A stretch of DNA of 64,000 bases. Source: Thecaphora thlaspeos. Taxonomy: Eukaryota > Basidiomycota > Ustilaginomycetes > Urocystidales > Glomosporiaceae. The position numbers and the translations under genes are program-made. Shown here one piece after another: positions 28,512-38,054 of the stretch. Each line of letters opens with the position of its first letter. The first letter of the stretch is position 1. Below the pieces are notes generated by a model that was not told where the DNA came from, ran no database searches, and saw only the letters and a program-made list of their open reading frames with translations. The stretch is from assembly GCA_900291925.1 (NCBI GenBank), contig UWYS01000018.1, positions 310,001 through 374,000 on the forward strand. The letters run 5' to 3'.

Positions 28512-30816
28512 ATGGTCTCTTCCGCCTCGGGTTCGGCCTGCCTCTCTGACTCGCAGACCTCCAGCCCTCCCGTCGAGGCTCACAGTACCGCTTCCGGCTC
28601 TTCTTCGGGCTCGTCCGACATCCACGACCACAGTGTGCTCGAGAACCACCTCTTCCCCACCGACTCGTATACCTCGGACACCCACACCTACTGGGCCGAC
28701 CTCCCCTTCCGCAAAAAGACACGCTGGATCAACAACCAGTCCAACGCCGAGGCAAAGCGCGAGCTCAGCGTCATCGGTCGCATGTTCAAGCAGGACCCCG
28801 TTTCGCCCATCCGCTCCTACTTTTCCAACTATGTCATCACCGGCCTCGGCCTCTTTGTCGAGGGCTACACGCTCTTCTCCGTCGGCAACCTCACGCCACT
28901 CTTCAAGGCGACCTGGCCAAAGTGCTGGAAGACGCACGAGGTCTGCAATGAGCAGTGGATCCACGCAGTCGACTACCTCGAGATCGTCGGCATCATCGTT
29001 GGCCAGATCCTAGTTGGCGTCGAGGGAGACTGGATTGGAAGGAAATTCGGCATGGTCCAGGACGCCCTCATCATGACGCTCGGCTCCGTCATGCTCACCG
29101 CCATGTGGGGGACCACGCTCAACGGCTGGGTCATCTGCTACGCTTGGTCGCTCTTTGTGTACGGCGTGAGTACTCGCGCGAGGCTGGTCTGTAGACCCCT
29201 CTGTCCCCTCTCAGCCTCTCTCTAAACTGACGTATCATCACCTCATCTACTCTTCGACGGGATAGATTGGCGTCGGCGGAGAGTATCCTATGACGTCGAC
29301 AAGAGCGATGGAGGGAACCGGGAGCGGTCGGGCCGCGACGACGGGCGACAGGATGCACCGGGGTCGCCGGGTGCAGCTGGCGTTCCTAATGCAGGGATGG
29401 GGACAGCTGGCCAACCAGGGCATCCTCATCATTGAACTTCTCATCTTCCACGGATCGATCAACGCCCCGTACTCGGTCACATCGACCCAATGGACGTTCC
29501 GCGTCCAGTTCGGCATCATCGCCGCCTTCACCCTCTACCTCGTCTACATCCGCTTCTACCGGATGAAGTACACCGACACCGCGCTGCAAAATGCCAAGAA
29601 GCGCCTCAACACGTCCGGCTACGACATGAAATCGCTCAACCTGGCCATGAACCACTACTGGCACCGCATCCTGGGCACCGCCGGAGGCTGGTTCGCCAAC
29701 GACTTCTTCTGTGAGTTCGAAGCGATTGGCCATCATCCGCTGTCTCTTCAGCCAGGCAAGTTTCTGACTTCTGGGCCTGCTTTTCTTCTTGCTTTTCCTT
29801 TCCCCTAAACCTTGACAGTCTACGGCAACAAGATTTTCTCTGGCGTCTTCATTGGCATCATTACGGGCGGAAATGCTTCGCTAGGGACGACATGGCTCTA
29901 CAACCTGATCAACGTCGGCGTCTCGCTGGTAGGCTACTACATGGCCGCCATCTTCATCGACCACAAGCAGTACGGACGCAAGTGGATGCAGGCAAACGGC
30001 TTTGTCGCCGACTTTATCCTGTTCATCGTCGCCGCCGCCATGTACAACACGCTCACCGTGCCCGGCAGCGGGATCCGAGGCTTCCAGGCCATCTACTTCC
30101 TCTCGTCGTTCTGGAACCAGTTCGGCCCCAACGCGACAAGTTTCCTCCTAGCAGCCGAGGTGTACCCCGCGAGGTGAGTCAGCGCCGCCCTTCTTTCTCT
30201 TATCCTGACCTGGCAGAAGTGCTCAGCTGACCATAACGACTGATTGTGCTTCTCCCGCTTCCCTTCTCGTCTCGACAGCATCCGCGCTACGGCGCACGGT
30301 TTCTCGGCCGCCGTCGGCAAGCTGGGAGCGCTGGCGCCGGCGATTCTCTACAACTACATTGACAACCACACCAAGTTCTGGGTCGTCTGCTGGTTCGGGC
30401 TGGGCGGCTGGATCATCACGATGGTCTTTGTGCCGGACACGACGGGTCTGGATCTGCGCGAGCAGGAGCGGTACTGGGAGTTTGTTCTGACGGGACGCGA
30501 GTCAGAGTACCACGGCATCGCGGTCAACCCGCGGCACCTTTCGCTGTACGAGCGCGTGGTGCTGAAGCGACACCGGCACTACGACCCGGAGCTGGACAAG
30601 CAGCAGCGGATCGACGAGCTGCGCGAGATCTACGAGGCGACAAAGGACGCGCGCAACGAAAAGACGCTCGAGGACAGCCTCGAGGTGGAAGAGGGCCTCG
30701 AGGCCGACCTGCACGGCTACTTCACCAACCAGCAGGCGGCCAAGAAGCTCTCGGAACCCGTCGATTCCGGCGTCCACCACCCGTCCAAGCTGGCGGCGAT
30801 CGAGAAGAGTCTCTGA
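28512..30816 (+). CDS. MFS transporter, phosphate:H+ symporter / glycerophosphodiester (GIT1-PHO84) type, 4 exons
   Basis: Exons 28512-29165, 29266-29710, 29819-30173 and 30279-30816 give 663 residues; all joins are in phase, with GTGAGT donors and introns of 100-108 bp. The first helices are YVITGLGLFVEGYTLFSVGN and LEIVGIIVGQILVGVEGDWI with GRKFGM (the MFS loop 2-3 motif). Exon 2 begins IGVGGEYPMTSTRAME, the phosphate-symporter family signature in TM4-5. Later blocks are LNVGVSLVG-like, FFYGNKIFSGVFIGI, FWNQFGPNATSFLLAAEVYP and ATAHGFSAAVGKLGALAP, all typical of the PHS family. N- and C-terminal cytoplasmic tails (about 85 and 130 residues) are hydrophilic. Expected role: proton-coupled uptake of phosphate or a phospho-compound such as glycerophosphoinositol at the plasma membrane. 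The exact substrate cannot be read from the sequence. Confidence 0.87.
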
Positions 30817-31415
30817 TTCAGGCCGTTGGACTCTTGCGTTTCGTTCTGTTCGATCTTGACGGAATCGCCTCTGCCACCTTTTCCCCCCTGGGCGCGCTTG
30901 TGTACATTTTGCACTCTTCTTGCTTTTCCCTCTGTTTCTCTCGTGTATCACTCTCTGCTCTATATGCGCTAGTTCAGCTCGACGATTCAGAATATAGAAA
31001 AGCGGTGTTTGCTGTTACGAGGAACGATTCATGATATGATATCCATCCACATGCGTTTTCGTGGTTCAGCTGTCCGTTTGGTATGGCGGACAGAGAGCGT
31101 CTGCGCTTTGCTTGCGAGCGCAGTCGGGTTGGCGCGACGCCTTGTACTATTTGTGGCTCCCGATGTTGTGGTTGCTGCTCCCGATCACTGCACCGGCGAT
31201 ATTGCGGCTCCCGATTTTGTATTTGCAGCTTCCTAATGTGATTCTGTGCAAGATCGGGCTTGATCAACCGGGCCCGGAGGATTGATCGGGGCGCGCGGGG
31301 TGTTTGCAGACGAGTAAACGGCATGATGCCCGTGAGGGGCTGCTTTGTTGGCGGGGCGCGTGCCGTTTGTCGATCGGCATGGTGGGGGCTGCATACACAT
31401 CGGTCAACCCGTCAG

Positions 31416-31465
31416 GAGCCGCTGGACGGTGAGCCGCTGGACGGTGAGCCGCTGGACGGTGAGCC
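31416..31465. repeat. 15-bp tandem repeat (GAGCCGCTGGACGGT) x3
   Basis: Three perfect units plus five bases of a fourth, in the intergenic region upstream of the cupin gene. Confidence 0.95.
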
Positions 31466-31839
31466 ACAAGCACCAGAAGTCGCTCCCTCTCGGCTTCCCC
31501 CGTAGTAGGGCTGGGGGGTGGAGCCGCCCCGCCAACGTATGTCGAACTCTGCGCCCTCGCTCCCACCTCGCTCCCCCTTCCTCTCGCGCCGTCTTCCTCC
31601 CGCGCTGTCGCCTACCTGTAAGCCCTGGCCGCCGTCTGCCCTGCCCTGCTCTGCCCCCCTTTCCGGCGGCTTTGCTTCGCGTGCAAGCAGCTGGGCTGAC
31701 CTTGGCTCCCCGCCTCGAGGCTAAGGGCGGTGGCGGCGACCGTCGGCAGACATGTTCCGGTCAACCTGGAGCGATAGAGGTGCAAAGCCAGGAGCAAGCA
31801 AGCCCAGCTGGCGCCAGAGGTGCACAGGCGGCAATACTG

Positions 31840-31845
31840 TATAAG
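31840..31845 (+). promoter_or_regulatory. TATA-like box of the cupin gene
   Basis: TATAAG about 100 bp upstream of the ATG at 31943, in a sensible position for a fungal core promoter. The spacing is the only support. Confidence 0.4.
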
Positions 31846-31942
31846 ACCCTCCCGTGCAAACCCTCGCCCCCATCGTCCGCATCGCCTCTTTCAAGTTTCC
31901 GCTTTCGTCCTCACTCTTTCCACTCCTCGAATTTTATCCGCC

Positions 31943-33163
31943 ATGCCCTCGACCACCACCGCCACCATGCCCAACGTCGCCACGCTGGCATCTGCCAAGT
32001 CCGCCGCCGCTGCGCCTGCCGCGAGCTCGGACCTGCGCATCGCGCCGGCCTCGGGCACGCACCAGTCCAAGCTGCCCACCTCCAAGTCCTCCTACATCGT
32101 CCCGTCGTGCTCGGGCGAGCACCTCTACGTCCCCTCATCCAACAGCATCTACCGCATCCAGGCCGGCGCAGAGCAGACGCAGACTGCGTTCGCCATCGTT
32201 GAGACGGACGGAAGCGTGTGCGAGCCCGTGTTGCCGCACCTGCACAAGGCGGCGCACGACGTCTTTTACTGTCTCCGCGGCCAGGTCAACGTCTGGGCCG
32301 GAGGCCAGGGTCGTCTCCTCTCTGCGGGCGACTTCGCCTCGGTTCCGCCGGGTACCGTCCACTCGTACGCCCAGCTCGCCGCGCGCAGCCAGCATCTCGG
32401 TCTTATCTTCCCTGGAGACTGGGCCGAATTCTTCCGCGTCCTCGGCGATTCGACGGGAGACAAGCCGATGGCCTTCTTCCCTTCCGGAGACACGGCGGCG
32501 TTCCCGAGGGAAAGGATCAGCAAGCTGCTCGCAGAGGGTCACGACATGATCCCACAACCGCAGCACAAGCTCGCCACGCCCGTCCCCACTACCGTGGAGC
32601 AGGACACGACGCTGCCCCAAGGTACGGAGCCTTTCTACCTCAAGGCGGACTCGGGACCGCGCTACATCCTGGGCGGAACGATGGCCCAGCCACTGTGCCT
32701 CGCGAGGAACAGCAATGGTCGCTTCTCGGCCCTCACGCTCGAGGCTAGCAGCCTGCTCCCGCTCTCCCCACTCGGCTCGGCCTCCAACGGCATCAAGTTC
32801 GCCAAGACCTTCACCTTCTTCAAGGTTCTCGATGGCTTCCTCTCCCTTTCCGTCCTCAAGTCCGACGGACAAATTCACTACGACACGCTACAGCACTTCG
32901 AGTCAGGCCTCGTCGCACCCGGCGAGGCGTTCCGCTTCAACCTCGACCAATCCTCTCCCGATCTTCGTCTCATCATCTTCTCCGGAACGGCAGGAGACCA
33001 GGGCGCACACAAGGGAGGTATCGAGGAACTCTACATCGCCGCTGGTCAACAGGTAGAGAGGACAATCTACCCGGGTGGAAACATCGAGAGAAAGGTCCAA
33101 GTCATCGAGCAAAACGTCGCAAAATGGGCTGCCGAATTCGACGCAGAGATCGTCGAATTCTAG
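31943..33163 (+). CDS. Bicupin, quercetin 2,3-dioxygenase-like
   Basis: Intronless. Starting at MPSTTTATMPNV the protein has 406 residues. The first cupin carries PVLPHLHKAAHDVFYCLRG and, after VNVWAGGQGRLLSAGDFAS, VPPGTVHSYA. This gives the H-x-H-x(4)-D ... H set that binds the active-site metal; in fungal quercetinases the fourth-ligand position is Glu, here Asp. LGLIFPGDWAEFFRVLG is the strand after the first cupin and also matches fungal quercetinase. The second cupin (FTFFKVLDGFLSLSV ... GEAFRFN) lacks His ligands, as in known fungal enzymes, where only one domain binds metal. The reaction would open the flavonol C-ring, releasing CO and a depside. There is no signal peptide, unlike the secreted Aspergillus enzyme, so it is probably cytosolic. 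Bicupins are diverse, so the substrate is a hypothesis. It is convergent with the GH3 gene. Confidence 0.8.
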   Translation: MPSTTTATMPNVATLASAKSAAAAPAASSDLRIAPASGTHQSKLPTSKSSYIVPSCSGEHLYVPSSNSIYRIQAGAEQTQTAFAIVETDGSVCEPVLPHLHKAAHDVFYCLRGQVNVWAGGQGRLLSAGDFASVPPGTVHSYAQLAARSQHLGLIFPGDWAEFFRVLGDSTGDKPMAFFPSGDTAAFPRERISKLLAEGHDMIPQPQHKLATPVPTTVEQDTTLPQGTEPFYLKADSGPRYILGGTMAQPLCLARNSNGRFSALTLEASSLLPLSPLGSASNGIKFAKTFTFFKVLDGFLSLSVLKSDGQIHYDTLQHFESGLVAPGEAFRFNLDQSSPDLRLIIFSGTAGDQGAHKGGIEELYIAAGQQVERTIYPGGNIERKVQVIEQNVAKWAAEFDAEIVEF

Positions 33164-33557
33164 GAAGAGGAGAAAAAGTCTACCCACACTTCAGAGCATT
33201 GACGCTGACTCTTGTTTGTACATATATCGCTTTCTTCGTATGCAACTCACTCGCAACCAAAGTATCGGTCTACCAATCGACATGCTGGACGCAGAGTTGC
33301 GCAGCGAGAGGTCTCTTTTTGCCAGCTCCACCTCGACTTGGGAGCTTCCGAGCGAGCTTCCAAGGGTTCATTAACGTTGTCTGTTTCTCGCCTCTACGTG
33401 AAACTCATCGTCGCTCGGTGGTCGTGACTGCCTTGACGTCGTAGCTGCACCGTGCACTAAGGAGCGATCACAGTCTAAGTTGGTTGTATAAACATCACGT
33501 TTCTCCACCGACAACGAAACCTAAGCGCATCAACGTTTCAATCGACAACATAGCCAC
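33164..33557. other. Intergenic between convergent genes, 394 bp
   Basis: 3' regions of the cupin (plus) and GH3 (minus) genes; no further features seen. Confidence 0.5.
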
Positions 33558-36364
33558 CTACAACCTTTCGCCGGCCTTACACCTCCAGCCCTTCTCGACC
33601 ACGACGGCCACCGGTTCGTCGATTTCTGCCTTGGGATCACTGGAAGACGCAAGGACGAACTCGTACTTTCCCTGTTCGACTTCCCAACCGTCTTGCTTCC
33701 AGGTCACGAAGGCTTCGGTGTCGACGTTGACGTCTACCTTTGTCGATTCACCGGGCGCAAGGACGGACGAGGTGGCGAAGAAGGCGAGCTTGCGCATCGG
33801 CTGGTCGGCGTCGTGCGACGGTCGCTTGACGTAGACCTGCGCGACGTACTTGCCCTTGCGCGAGCCCGTGTTGCGCACCGAGAGAGAAAAGGTGAAGCTG
33901 TTCTGTTCCTCGGAGAGCGTGGTGCTGCTGATGCTCTCCCTGACGATGGCAACGTCAAACGTCGTGTACGATAGACCGTAGCCGAACCACCAAAGCGGGT
34001 CGATGCCGTTCTTTTCGTAGCTTCGGTGGCCGACCGATCAACCCTCGGCGTAGCGCACGCCCAGACCCTTGGGCTCGACGCCCTCGGAGATGGGGAAGTG
34101 GCCAAACGACGGGTGGTCCTCGATCTGCTTGGGCCACGTGAAGGGCGATCGACCGCTCGGTCCACCGCTCGCCCCCGTACCGAAGAGCGCCTTTGCGATC
34201 GAGTGGCCGCTCTCCTGTCCGGCGAACCAGACCTGCACGATCGACGAGACGCTGTCGCGCCACGGCATCGTCACGGCGGCTCCAGAGGCGTTGATCACCA
34301 CTGTCCTACCGCCCGTCGCCTCCGCTACGGCAGAGACGAGCTTATCCTGCAGACGGGGGAGCGAGATCGAGGTGCGGTCGACACCTTCGCTCTCGTAGTC
34401 GGGGCCCGTCGCGGTGAAGACGAGCGCCAGGTCCGCCTCGGCGGCGACCTTGGCGGCCTCTCGGATCGACTGCTCGGGATCGTAGGACTCCTGGAAGCCG
34501 AAGCGGAAGGCGGTGTCCTTGGTGGGCAAGGGCATCTTGGGCTCCTTGGGCGAGCGGTACTCCAGAACAACGTCAATGACGTCGTTGGCGCTTATCTCAA
34601 ACTGGCGCGTCTGGAGCAGCTTGCGCGGGTTGAACATGATGACAGGCGTCTTGTCCTCGCCCTCGTACTCCCACACCATGGTCTCGCCGCCCGTGGCGGG
34701 TATGAGGGATAGCTTGATCGAACCGAAAGCCTGCAGGCTGATGGAATGCGAGCCGCTCGTCTGCGGCACGAGCTGGAAGCGCGCGCGGATGGCGTGGTGG
34801 CGCTCCTTGGGCTGGAAGCCGCCGAGAAGTCCGCTGTAGACCGGCCGCGCAAGTTTCGAGGTGAAGTAGCAAGGCTCGACGAGCTTGTCCGACTCGTCGA
34901 TCTGGTGCCACTGCAGTTCGACCGGCTTGCCCTGCAGGTGGGTGCCCACCTCGGGCAGGGGGAGGTCGGGCCCGATACCGGTGCCCTCGGCCCAGACCAG
35001 CTCGACGTCCTTGCATCCTTGGGCGTCAAGCGCAGCACGGATACCGGCCTCGGTGGAGACGGAGTGGTACGCATTGATCCTGGCGCTGCCGCCTCCCGTC
35101 AGCACCGCCTCGCGAGCGGGCTGGCCGATCAGGGCGATCTTCTTGATCTTCTGACGCGACGGCTCGATGGGGAGGAGGTCGCCGTTGTTCTGGAAGAGGA
35201 CGCAGGCATCGGCGCCGATGCGGCGGATCTCGTCATCGGCCCGCTCGCTGGTCGTCTCGCGCTCCTTGTCGGCACCTTCGGCGAACTGGCTAGCCATGTA
35301 GAGGCCGGCATCGCGCTTAGCCGCCAGCGCCCATTTCTCGGCCCGTGCGATAGACTCGACGACACGCTTGACGGCCGGATCGATGTGCTGCTTCTCATCA
35401 ATCTCACCCGCCTCGAGCAGGCTCTTGACCTTTTCCAGCGTCCTCTGCAGGGGTCGGCCGGGCATCTCCAGGTCGAGGCCAGCGAGGAAGCTCTCCTTGC
35501 CCTTGTAAGTGCCGAACCAGTCGCTCATGACGAGACCTTGGTACTTCCATTCCTTCCTTAGCACCTGGTCGATCAGGAAAGGATTTGACGAGCACGACTC
35601 GCCGTCGACGTTGTTGTAGCCCATCATGATGCTCGCCACCTCGCGGTTGTCCGTCGAGCGAAGATCGGCGAAGATGCGCTCGAAGGCCTTGAGGTAAACC
35701 TCGCGCAGCGTCTCGAACGAGGCAACGACGTTGGAGCCGTGCCGGTTGGTCTCGCACTCGTTGCCGATAAAGTGCTTCAGCGTCACCTGGACGCCAGCGT
35801 TGTCCTGAGCGCCGCGGACCCACGCGGCGCCCATGGCAGCAGTGAGGATGGGGTCCTCGGAGAAGGCTTCGAACGTGCGGCCGTTGCGCGGATCGCGGAC
35901 GATGTTGACCGTCGGGGCGAGGATCATCTGGACGTTCTTCGAGAGGCCATCGAGCGCAATCTCCTTTCCAGCGCCTGCAGTTTAGGCAAGGGAAACAGGG
36001 CGAAGCAAGTCAGTCGATCGGAGTGTAGCAGACGCTGCAGATGGTGCAAAAAAAGCGACTTCTACTCACATCGAGCAGCCTCGACGTCAAAGGTGGCCGC
36101 TACGGCGGTCGAGCAGGGGAACACGGCCGCCCTGACCGCCGGCTTGCCGTTGTCGTGAAAGGGGAATCCGAGGATGTGGTTGAGGCCGGTCTCCATGCCT
36201 CGCACTCCGTTGGGACCGTCGGCGACCTTGAGATATGGGAGGCCGAGGCGCTCGCAGCCTCCGTATCGGTTGGAGTCGAGCCCGCCGAGTAGCGTGACCT
36301 TTTCCTCGAGCGTGAGAGACTCGAGGATGCCCGGAAGCGATGTTGTGAGGTTTGGAGAAGCCAT
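33558..36364 (-). CDS. GH3 beta-glucosidase with PA14 and FnIII-like domains; in-frame TGA at codon 744
   Basis: Exon 1 is 36070-36364 and exon 2 is 33558-35974 (intron 95 bp), giving 904 codons. The GH3 N-domain has LTLEEKVTLLGG, LKVADGPNGVRG, ILAPTVNIVRDPRNGR, GVQVTLKHFIGNE and GLVMSDWFGTYKG, where Asp250 is the expected nucleophile. A PA14 insert (about 395-540; VELQWHQIDESDK ... GSHSISLQAFGS) interrupts the C-domain. Conserved WFAGQESGHSIAKALFG and GRSPFTWPK follow. Then EGVEPKGLGVRYAEG meets TGA (34038-34040). The same frame continues SVGHRSYEKNGIDPLWWFGY with GLSYTTF, the usual end of GH3, and a complete fibronectin-III-like domain to 33558. The PA14-GH3-FnIII layout and the lack of a signal peptide fit intracellular fungal beta-glucosidases. 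As written, translation ends 159 residues early. Confidence 0.88.
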
Positions 36365-38054
36365 CTTAACGCTTGGTGTCGGCGATCGAGGAGGGAGAAC
36401 AGGAATGGTCGAGGCCGGCATGCGTGTTGCGGGCGCGCGAGAGACGAGTCGGGCAATGATGGTAATGGTGGTCGTCTTGAAGGTCGTCCAAGGAGAGAGT
36501 GGGTGCCAAATAGAAGAGGGAGGGAAGAAGAGAAACACGTAGAGTCGAGGGTCCCCCTGGAACGATGTTGGCCGGTTTGTGGAGCTGGAGGACCGGCTCT
36601 GCCCAGACCCTAGGATACAGGGTGATGCGGATATGTGGGGTGAGCAGGTATCGCCGGCCATCTTTGGTTGCGGCAGGATGGGATAATGGCCCCCCTTTCC
36701 CCCCCCCCTCTCAGCCGGAGGCTGGTTGTTCCCCGGCTGGCTATAGATGCAGTCGGAAGGTCTCGGCTTCCACCCTGGCTTGCGGGGGCATCAAAACTAG
36801 CCAAGTACCATGCATGCTGTCGACTCGGGTCACTTTTGCGTAGCAGGGTTTCATTCCGTGCAAAAGGAGGAGCAAAGGCCAGCCATGAGGGGGCGTGGGG
36901 ATGCTCGCGTGTTAGGCTGTCGACTGAGCCGATGACGTGGCTACGCAAGGCTACGCAAGGCTACACAAGGCTACACGGCCGGCTTCGTGGACCGCCCAGC
37001 AGCGGTACGGTAACGAAGATCGAGACGTGCCGAGTCAGTCAGTCCAGGCGCAGCACAGCGGGAGAGGGAGGGTGGGAGGACATTGGGGATGCGGAGAAGG
37101 TCACCTCGTCGCCGTGTGGGGTGTGGCCACTGTCGGTGTAACTGTAACGACCAAACGATTAATTGATCGATTATGAATCCTTCTCAGCGCAGCCCCACCA
37201 TGCCGGCGCTCTTGGCAGCACCGCGCGCTTCCCACATGCCGTATGAATATGTAGTTACGGTACTGTACTGTACTTACTGTAACTGAGCGGCAGAGATGGC
37301 AACTGCCGCAAAAAGAAACAAGACGAAGCGCCCCCATCGTTATACTGCTTCGCCACCCGCTCATACTCTGTACAGTATTCTTAGGTTCATTTCCCTCTTT
37401 CCCTGTATGGCGCTTCACAGGTCCTCCGTTCAGATCGTCGGCGACGAGATTGTCCATGTGCCCCCTCGTCCCCTTTGACACCGTGCGTTCCATTGCCCCT
37501 TCAATCCGCTTAGTTCCTCATCGCCCGCCCCGGCCCCACTCGTTCCTCGTGCTACAGCGTATGTACGTACATACACGACACTGCCTTGAAACCACTCTCT
37601 CCCCGACCTTACCCCAGGCCACCCCGCCACCCCGCTACCCCGCAAGGTCCCCCGCTCTGGAGACCCCGGGCTTCCCTCGGCTCCCCGACGCCATGCAGCC
37701 GGGTGCTCGGCCGCTCGTGATGCCAAGCAAGGCGAGTAGTCGCATGGTCGCGCCCTCTGCCCTCTGTGCTGCAGCGACGGCAGAGTGTCGCTCCCCTGCA
37801 AACTCACCTCTCCTTTCCCCTCCTACCCGCTAATTACATGGCCCTCCAAGTCGAGGCGTCAGGATATAACCAGCTCGCACAGCGGCCATCGTCTTCCTTT
37901 TCTTTTCTTGCTTTACCAAGCCGCCATCCTTCGCCCGACACTTCTACACCTCTCTGCCTCTCGTTGAAGCTTTCTCGGCCCTTTTTCACGTCCCCTCTCC
38001 CTATCCACCTCCCCTTCAAGTTTCGCAGCCGTACACACTCCGTTTCTCGTCAAG
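36365..38054. other. Divergent promoter region GH3 / sugar transporter, 1.7 kb
   Basis: Unusually long for this genome. It holds a C9 run near 36699, a 10-bp tandem repeat at 36939-36976, a TACTGTAC-rich patch around 37257-37280 and a TATA-like TATAA at 37865-37869 before the transporter. The length and divergent layout suit shared control of hydrolase and transporter, but no defined operator is recognised. Confidence 0.55.
36939..36976. repeat. 10-bp tandem repeat (GGCTACGCAA) x4, imperfect
   Basis: Two units read GGCTACGCAA and the next two GGCTACACAA/GGCTACAC, in the GH3-transporter divergent promoter. Confidence 0.9.

Larger units (their letters stand above)
30817..31942. other. Intergenic, 1.1 kb
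   Basis: 3' region of the MFS gene and promoter of the cupin gene. It contains a GATGTTG/CTCCCGAT-type imperfect repetition near 31155-31230, the 15-bp tandem repeat at 31416-31465, and a TATA-like box close to the cupin start. I see no gene. Confidence 0.55.

Noticed and set aside
31416..31465. Tandem repeat taken as a CRISPR-like array
   Set aside because: Units are directly adjacent with no spacers and the genome is eukaryotic; it is a simple minisatellite.
34038..34040. TGA in the GH3 gene read as selenocysteine
   Set aside because: Fungi of this kind lack the selenocysteine machinery, the position is not a redox site, and no SECIS-like element is visible.
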